This document shows positions 56,913 through 64,000 of a stretch of 64,000 nucleotides of DNA, piece by piece. The first letter of the stretch is position 1; each line of letters starts with the position of its first letter. The position numbers were made by a program, and so were the translations under genes. The stretch spans positions 31,133,495 to 31,197,494 of the forward strand of contig OW679203.1 in assembly GCA_940337035.1 (NCBI GenBank), read 5' to 3'. The notes under the pieces were generated by a model. The model made no database searches. It had not been told where the DNA came from and was given only the letters and a program-made list of their open reading frames with translations. The DNA is from Agriotes lineatus (Eukaryota; Arthropoda; Insecta; Coleoptera; Elateridae).

Positions 56913-59900
56913 TTTATTCGTTTCCACAATTACATAGCAATATAACATAAATATCAGTTACTGCAGCGCAGTAGTTGTTCTTCCATGGGACCCCTGTATA
57001 TTAGAAAGAACATTTTTTCGCATTAAGACATTAAAAAAACAACACTCGCAAAAAATACAAAATAATTTATTCCTTCCTTTCATCTCATGTATTTTGATAA
57101 AATTAAACTATTAAAAGAAGAGGAGCTATATAGTTTGCGTATTCAGCAAAATTTCTCGAAATTCATTTTTTAATTGTTATATAGAGTAATTTTTTAAGAA
57201 ATGTGGGATGAGAGTGTAGACTTTGTAAATATTATAAGAAAATTATCCTTCATATAGAGCTGATCGATGAAGAGCAAAGCAAACAAGCTAATGAGGAAAC
57301 ACCGGGACATCCTGTATCTCTGAGCTAGATAACAAAACGAGCTAAACTAATCTGTCGAGAGGCTATCTTCAAAATCCCATTGTCACCGCACTCAGAACTC
57401 ATCAACCTAGAAAAGCACACGTCAAACTGCTTTGCAGCTTTCCAACTCCTTTCCATTAACCCTCAAACAAGCACTAGATCTTAAAACTGTCGCGTAGAAT
57501 GGATATAAGAAGTGTCTGTCTCTAAAAGGCCAACCTAATAAAATATTTAAGGCGAAAAAATGCAAACCGACAGCAGAGACTGCTATTATGCGACCTGAGC
57601 TTTGTGTAATTCTGTTAACCACCCTCCGCACCAACTCGATTATCCCCGTCTCGAAGGGCTGGCTGATCCGGTCATCAGAACGCAGTTGAGATGTTTTAAA
57701 TCCGTTTACTTCGTACATGTTCGGGCTGCGGAAAACTGGAGCTTTACGACAGGCGCTGTTTTCCCAGGCACTATAAGACCTCCTAATGATCCGATCTTGT
57801 TGGAGACATCCTCGACTTTCCCTCGGCAAATTTTATTTCGCATCTGCCGTTTCTGCAGGTTTTATTAGCCGAGAGCTACAGCTGATTAGGCCGTTTCATA
57901 CCTATTCTGTAGTGGTTAGCTTTGACAATGGTGGAAACGAAGGCGGTGATCATCGGCTTTAGGAGGCCCCAATGGATAAAGCTGTGAATTTCTATGGCAC
58001 TAGGATTTGTCAAAGATTTATTCTTGAAGGTATTGTTAGACGAGAGTCGGTAAATAGAAATAGTGTAACTTACAGCAATATTGAAATTTGAAATAATTGA
58101 CGCACTCTGAGAAAAAGAAAAACTTATTTTTCACTACCGTCTGAGAAAGTCTGATATAAATATCCCTATCAGTTATGAACAGTCCTTTTTTACAAACGCG
58201 CAAAAGACCCAATTATTTTATATAGAAAAGTTCTTGTTACAATTGGTGAATATAACCTCGGGAGATTTCTTCTAGAAAGTGCTTGAGAGCCACTTGTTTA
58301 TTTTCCACTGAACTTTCAACGTATACTATGCTTCCTCGCCCAACATGCTTTTTGAGAGTGACAATATCGGCTTGTGCATCATTTAGTAGAGTAACAGATT
58401 ATCTTCTAAAGTAATTCTAAATATTTCACCGAGATCCAAACCCTCAATTATAAATACCCTTCGTTCATTCGTTTCTTGTTTCCAGTCCCAATCCCCTTTC
58501 ATGATTCTAAGCTGAAGAAAAGTACATTCTTCTCAGCGACACGCTCTCCTACTCGACTATCCCAACAGTGCAAACAATTAGCTTAAACAGAATACAGGTG
58601 AAGAGTCCTGGTCGTAAAATGATACATAATAAATTCACTTACTGGTATAAACAAAAATGAATTTACCGATAAAGGCGCCAGGTTCAGTTAATTATCGTAA
58701 TTCGCTCCGCCGGACCACACGGAGTAAATGAGTCGCCACGAAAATAAAAATTTAGCATGGTTAAGCGATTTAGTTACTTTCAATAAGGAATAGTCGATAT
58801 TTGCGTTTGCTGTCAAAGCTTCCAGATGTTCTTCAACCGTTGTTTTTAACTATTGTTACACTACTAAATCAATAATTGCACTAAAAATCGAATAACTGTA
58901 AAACTTTGACAGATTATTTACTACTTAATAATGTGTATGTGAATAAACATCACATAAATTATATTATGTAACTAATTACTTCTGCGGTTGGATCGTGTTA
59001 TATTTAAAACAGATAAAAATAAAAACCTCTGAAGAAACAGTTAAGAGGAAAAGAGTGGATGTTGATAAGAAAGAGTATAACATGGAAATAGAGAGATGAG
59101 TTCTTAGAAAAGCTTCGAAAACTGTAAAAATCTACAAAAAATAGTAGATGGCCGAATAATGTAAAAAAGGAAATAAAAATGGCAACCGGTAAACTGGGCA
59201 ATCAAATATTAAAGATAGTGGTTAGTAAAACCCAAGATTGGCTAAATGACTAAATAGAGACAAGTAGCTAAAGATAAGCAAAGTTTTTCGTGCACCGAAA
59301 TTCGGAAGTAAACAGGCCGATGAAAGTCAATGGAAGAACCCAATCTGGCAACGAAATTGAACAGACTGCCAGTATTATGATACTGTACAAGGCTAGCTAC
59401 GAATAGGGCAAAAACTGACTGAGGAAAACTGACCAGAAAACATATATAATATATTACGTTTAAATGACGTTACACATTATAGCCTTTTAATTAATTATCT
59501 TAGTGGTTTTTGTGTGTTTCGTACGCCTCTGTCCAAAAAGCTCAATTATTCAGGTCGCCGGACTCATTTCGAACGACCTTCTTGCGTTCGAGGATGGATT
59601 ATCAATCCGTTTATTTATTATACTCAAATAAGGGCTGAAGACAAACGTCCTATAATGCCCAAAGAAACAAATTACTACAATTGGCAGCAATGGTATAAAA
59701 AAGAAAATTAAAAAAATTATACAATACAATTTAAACAAACATCAATTGACATAATATATTAGAGATTGTCGTAACTGTTTTTGAAAGTTGTCAAAGATTA
59801 TTGGCCAAGCATTAATTTGCTTACATGTGTCGTTGCACTTGTGCGGCATTGTATTTGTTGTTTTATTTGCTGGTTGGTTCCTTCTTCTGCTAGCATTTTT

Positions 59901-60674
59901 GAACCAATCGCATTCGAACTGTCGTGGTGCAATCCTAACTTGAGCTTGAGCTGTTTATTAATGATTGGTATGAGCAAGAGTGGTGTCCTTTTTATTCAGT
60001 GACGTGTCGCTAAACTTTATGGGTCGTGTTCATCGAAAGTTATTGTGTTTTGACTGCTCAATACATTACATGCGGATTTAAATAAGCGTCGTCGATTGAG
60101 TCCCAGAGCTGTTTTTTAGGTATGCTCATTCTTTTCTTTCTTGTTACTTGTTGTAAATAGACACTCGTGTTACGCATTTAAAGCCGACTTGGAGTAAACT
60201 TGATTTCGGAATTTGTAATCATTGCTGCCTTTTCCGTTTGTCCTTGTTGCGGTCCTCGCTTCGCTTCTTTGTTTAGCAATTGTTGCTGAGAATCCTTGCT
60301 GAGCCCCCACTTGCACAAGTGTCTAATTATGCATAAAAACGAATTTGTACACTATTCTCGTTCCTGTAAGCTTGAAACTTCCGTCTAATTTGGTATTATC
60401 TGCGAATTTGTCATAAGTTACTAGCGCTTTTATTGGAATACTTCGTATTTCTACGTTACAACTAACGACCCATGTTTTGAGGTCGCTCCTGTATGTTTTG
60501 TGCGAGTTCTGACATTAAATTGGTGTATATGTATTGTCGTTAATTAATATAAATCTTGTTCATGTTTACTTTGATTTTGCGCATGGCTAATGCAAGCTAC
60601 TGAAACAATACCGTTAATAATATCAGAGAAAGCCAACGAAACCACAATCATCACCAATGCGGCATCGACTGAAA
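56913..60674. other. Unassigned sequence, GC-richer at 57.3-57.9 kb
   Basis: The minus-strand frame at 57422-57829 (135 codons) is the longest here but has no ATG near its start and no recognisable domain; another frame overlaps it on the plus strand. Other open frames are under 90 codons. Nothing else in this stretch pairs with the elements above. Confidence 0.35.
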
Positions 60675-60699
60675 AGAGAGAGAGAGAGAGAGAGAGAGA
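60675..60699. repeat. AG microsatellite, about 12 units
   Basis: An uninterrupted AG dinucleotide run. Confidence 0.95.
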
Positions 60700-63689
60700 A
60701 TGCAAATTCCTTTTGAAGTCTGTTTCAGATCGTACCGAAGTGAGTTTAAGAGTTATCGTAAGCTAATACACGGTTGTAAAAAAGGCTTTTTGGCGTTCCC
60801 TGGTAATTTTGAATAATTTTTGCTATTTACAGAAAAAGAACCCCACGCCATCTTCGCTATAGCTAGTCGGTCCTCTGGTATCTTCGTGTAGCTTGACCGT
60901 TTGGTGCGACTTGAAGCTAGTTAAAATCATTGAGAACTTTTGGTTTGGAGCTGAATCTTACATTGTATTTGCTGTTGGTAGCAATCTGATACTTACGATA
61001 AAAATTTTGTCACAGTTGACTTGCGTTTTTGCCCCACTGTATTAACGTAACCACTTTCTCCTCCCATTTTTTATAACAGTAATATTGCGTTTCGTAGAAT
61101 GAATAAGCCAATTAATTTCAAAGTAAGCAAATATATAAGTTCATTTCCATTCAGTTTTAATTTTATTCTGAGAATATTTTTTAGTAAATAGTGGGAATTA
61201 GATTTTAATTCAGCCTAGCAGTATTTACTACATAACCACATTATTCCAACTCTCTCCGATTCAATATATTGAAATGGCTCCACGTTGCGCGCCATAAATA
61301 TGAAATGGTTCAGGCTCTTTCTTTGCTTTACCTATAAGTATATGTTTATAATTATCTTTTAGTCAATTTAAATTGCCCTATTTTTTTATTTGAATATTAA
61401 AATTTATTTTTCCGAGTAGCTCATGAAATTCAGGGTGGATTATTTTTATCTAGATTGCTTATTCTGAAATTTAATGTTCCGATTTTAATGATTACCATTC
61501 AAAAAAACTTCTGTCAAATGGCACGTCAAACCTACTTTGAAAATTCAATGAAAAATACCTGATCGTTACATTTGTTATATAACAATCTCAAACAGTAAGT
61601 AGTTCCTTAATAATTAATTCACTTTTAATCCTTATTTTCTTTCAGTACTTATTTAAATATCTAAACCCATTTACCTTTTATTTGAACTTATCAATGTCCT
61701 CGGCAGAAACCAATTTCATTCTACCCTGCTACTGATCACAAACGCTCCAATCAAACTACGGCAAAGGCCTCCGCTAACAACCAAGCCATCAAAACTGTCC
61801 AGAAACAGGAACTGACTTAACCCAGGGAAAACTAGTTTGCATAAAAAATAAGCCCATACAGCTCCCTTACAGAATGGATCCAAATAGACCCCAGTAGTAG
61901 TTGTTTATATGTAATATTGAATCCAAACCACTCTTCTGAAGTACGGCACCGATCAGCAACAGGAATTCCGACCAAGGACAAGACACCAGATCTCAATTGA
62001 CAAGCCTCATATACATGATTACTCTGCCAACGACCTCTCTGCGACTCTCCTTCTGTGTAAATAGCTCGTTGCAATCCAACTCAATCGATGCACAATGTCA
62101 AATGTAATTCCACAATAAACTTAATTCAGTATTTTTTTTCTATTTATTTTTTTCTGTAGATTAGCACTGCGTTAGTTAACTATTCTCACCATTTTGTTTG
62201 TCTTCCTCTATTTGGTATACTCATCTTCTTGTTTTTTTAAATTGCATTTTATTTTACCACGCGAATTTTGTCTTTATTGCAACCCTTTTATATTCCAAAC
62301 ATTTTAACTTTTTAAATAGGGTTTATTTTATAATTTCGAGTTATAAAAATTAATTACAGCTTTTCATTTTCAAATTTGTTATCTTAATAATTAAAACAAA
62401 GTCCATATTTAGATATTACCTTAAATTAGAATCCTTGTTTCTCAATAAGTCTCATATTATTAAATTATAAATTCTATTTCCTTTTCTAAATACAAACCAA
62501 TTAATTATTCAAATACCCAATTCATATTCAAATTGCTCCTTATAATATTTAATTACTGCAATCTTTTAATCCTATCTTAAAATTGATTTTTATACCCCTG
62601 ATATGGATCATTACAATATATTCCCAGATTTTTTGCACTTTCCCGGTGGAAACTGACAACTAATATAAAGTAAGAACATGCATTGCTGAGTTCAATGGCC
62701 CAAATAAAAGAGAGCAGTTCCTTTAATCAAATAGAATATCCTTCTTCTGCACAGTTTTCAAAACAAGCGTATTCTCACCTCTTTTAAGCATGTTCTTCGT
62801 TTTATTATTAGCTTAAATCGGCTCTTTTTAGAGGAAAATTATAAAACTATTATAAAAAAACTATGAATTAATTAGAATACTACCAAAATTAATTGAAAAA
62901 TTACTTTAAAATTATAGAAATTACTACGAAATCTCGTATCTGGGGTTAGCATCAAGTCAATTTGGAAATTATTACCAAAAGTTACTTCAATGTAATAGAT
63001 CAACTTTGAGCGACGAATTACCGTGATACTTGTAGACTGCAGCTTCTTCGGCTGTATTTCATCGCCCAGAAATGGCGAATTCGACACCCTCGAACATCTT
63101 CATTTCCCTACCCTTTAACGCCATCTGGGCAGGTTGAACCGCAAATCCTAATCCGAGGGCGAAATTCGTCACGTCGCTCTAACAAAGCAGTAATTCCTAA
63201 TCCGGTTTGTTATGCGAGGAATTGGAGCGAAACCTCCAGCTAAGGTCGGAAAATAAACAACCGGGAGAAAGTCCTGTTATTGTTACAAGGCGCAAACGGT
63301 ATATGATACACCGTCTGACCTTTACTTGCACAATTACCAAAGGTTGTGGCGCCGCGCCTACCCCCAACCTCGCTTCGTACGTTTCCCATTGACGAATAAT
63401 TCGAGCACCAACTGTGACACAGGCCTTGCAACGCCCAGGAAATTATTTGCTAAGGCACCGCGGTTTCTAAAAACTCGGGGATTTTGCTGTTATTATTTTG
63501 TGCATGGGAAAAATAACAACGTAACTAATAAGGAAAAGTGACATAGTTGGAACCGTTTGTAGGTTGACTCCTAAATAACACTCTTGAGATAAAATTGGTG
63601 ATGGAGATAATAACTATAACGTCGGGCATATTATTGCTATCTCCAAGAATTTTGGAAGTCATATTTTTCATCTGCAAGTGATTTTATGT
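60700..63689. other. Unassigned, AT-rich, with a GC-richer patch at 63.05-63.5 kb
   Basis: No gene or element is recognised. The patch at 63050-63500 has overlapping short frames on both strands (61-71 codons) and two copies of CCTAATCCG about 57 bp apart (63148, 63205), but no domain. Confidence 0.35.
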
Positions 63690-64000
63690 GGTCTATCAGA
63701 TCTTCTTCTTTGTGTATTCCACTCTCTAGCAACTGATTCCATTGTCGGTTCTTCCGAGGGTATGGTAAATACGACTTTTAAGGGTTACTGCTTTTTGTTC
63801 ACAACTTCTCCAAAAGCCAGTATAAACTAAGAATGCTTCTTAAGTAGTTGGTGGTAAAGATTTTCAGTTTACTTGTAACGGTTTTTGTTACCTCCCATGT
63901 TTGGCAGCTGCACTACAGCACACATTCGTCTTCTGATTTTTTAAAGCTCCATATCAGCCCGAATTTTGCAAAGATACCTTTTGCTTCCCTTATGCATTCC
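63690..64000 (-). pseudogene. RTE-type LINE, post-RT fragment, runs off the right edge
   Basis: Minus-strand translation of about 63910-63780 reads TWEVTKTVTSKLKIF followed by NYLRSILSLYW, the signature after the RT core of RTE-clade elements (usually C-E-T-W-x-x-T-K followed by a helix ending C-L-R-x-I). Before it, a partly readable segment continues to the edge. A stop follows at about 63785, and frame is lost. The strand is opposite to the 15-17-kb remnant, and it is a different part of the ORF from the 7.6-kb endonuclease piece. Confidence 0.6.

Noticed and set aside
57422..57829. 135-codon minus-strand frame as a host gene exon
   Set aside because: No ATG near its start, overlapping frames on the other strand and no domain. 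It could only be revived by transcript data.

Overview
The window is a gene-poor, AT-rich stretch of arthropod (most likely insect) nuclear DNA. The evidence is a BEL/Pao LTR retrotransposon with a primer-binding site matching an insect-type tRNA-Tyr 3' end, a Jockey-clade LINE, RTE-type LINE debris, hAT and Tc1/mariner-like MITEs, solo LTRs with perfect target-site duplications, and long blocks of decayed satellite. I recognise no host protein-coding gene, tRNA, rRNA or other RNA gene with confidence. The only long open frame is the gag-protease of the BEL/Pao element at the left edge.

Layout. 1-3.7 kb: 5' part of a minus-strand BEL/Pao element (LTR, PBS, leader, gag, aspartic protease, start of reverse transcriptase) that runs off the left edge and carries one in-frame TAG between protease and RT. 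3.86-4.29 kb: palindromic MITE. 7.5-7.9 kb: minus-strand RTE endonuclease fragment. 9.24-10.21 kb: non-autonomous hAT element with a perfect 8-bp TSD. 15.1-17.1 kb: plus-strand RTE wreck. About 22.1-22.5 kb: GC-richer minus-strand block with a TATA box. 24.2-26.8 kb: degenerate tandem repeat of roughly 0.49-kb units. 27.0-31.4 kb: decayed Jockey element with a clean 1,176-bp solo LTR inside its ORF2. 31.6-31.76 kb: a further unit of the 24-kb array, so the Jockey element appears to sit inside that array.

The right half is dominated by satellite DNA. About 37.7-46 kb is a decayed array with units near 0.3-0.37 kb, and 48.6-56.65 kb holds blocks of what looks like the same or a related family in the opposite orientation. 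Inserted in these blocks are a palindrome-rich element (44.95-45.49 kb), a Tc1/mariner-type MITE (49.80-50.19 kb, TA TSD), a second copy of the 1.16-kb LTR (50.88-52.04 kb) and a 2,057-bp GC-richer solo LTR (53.58-55.64 kb, TSD AGCC) carrying 10-bp and 91-bp tandem repeats. A 206-bp foldback MITE follows at 56.7-56.9 kb. The remainder to 63.7 kb is unassigned AT-rich sequence, and an RTE fragment runs off the right edge on the minus strand.

Nothing here works as an operon or pathway. The logic is historical: satellite first, then LINE and MITE insertions, then LTR insertions reduced to solo LTRs. The most interesting points are the inverted satellite blocks, the datable nested insertions, and the single stop at the protease-RT junction of an otherwise open BEL/Pao reading frame. 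I found no convincing new biological system.
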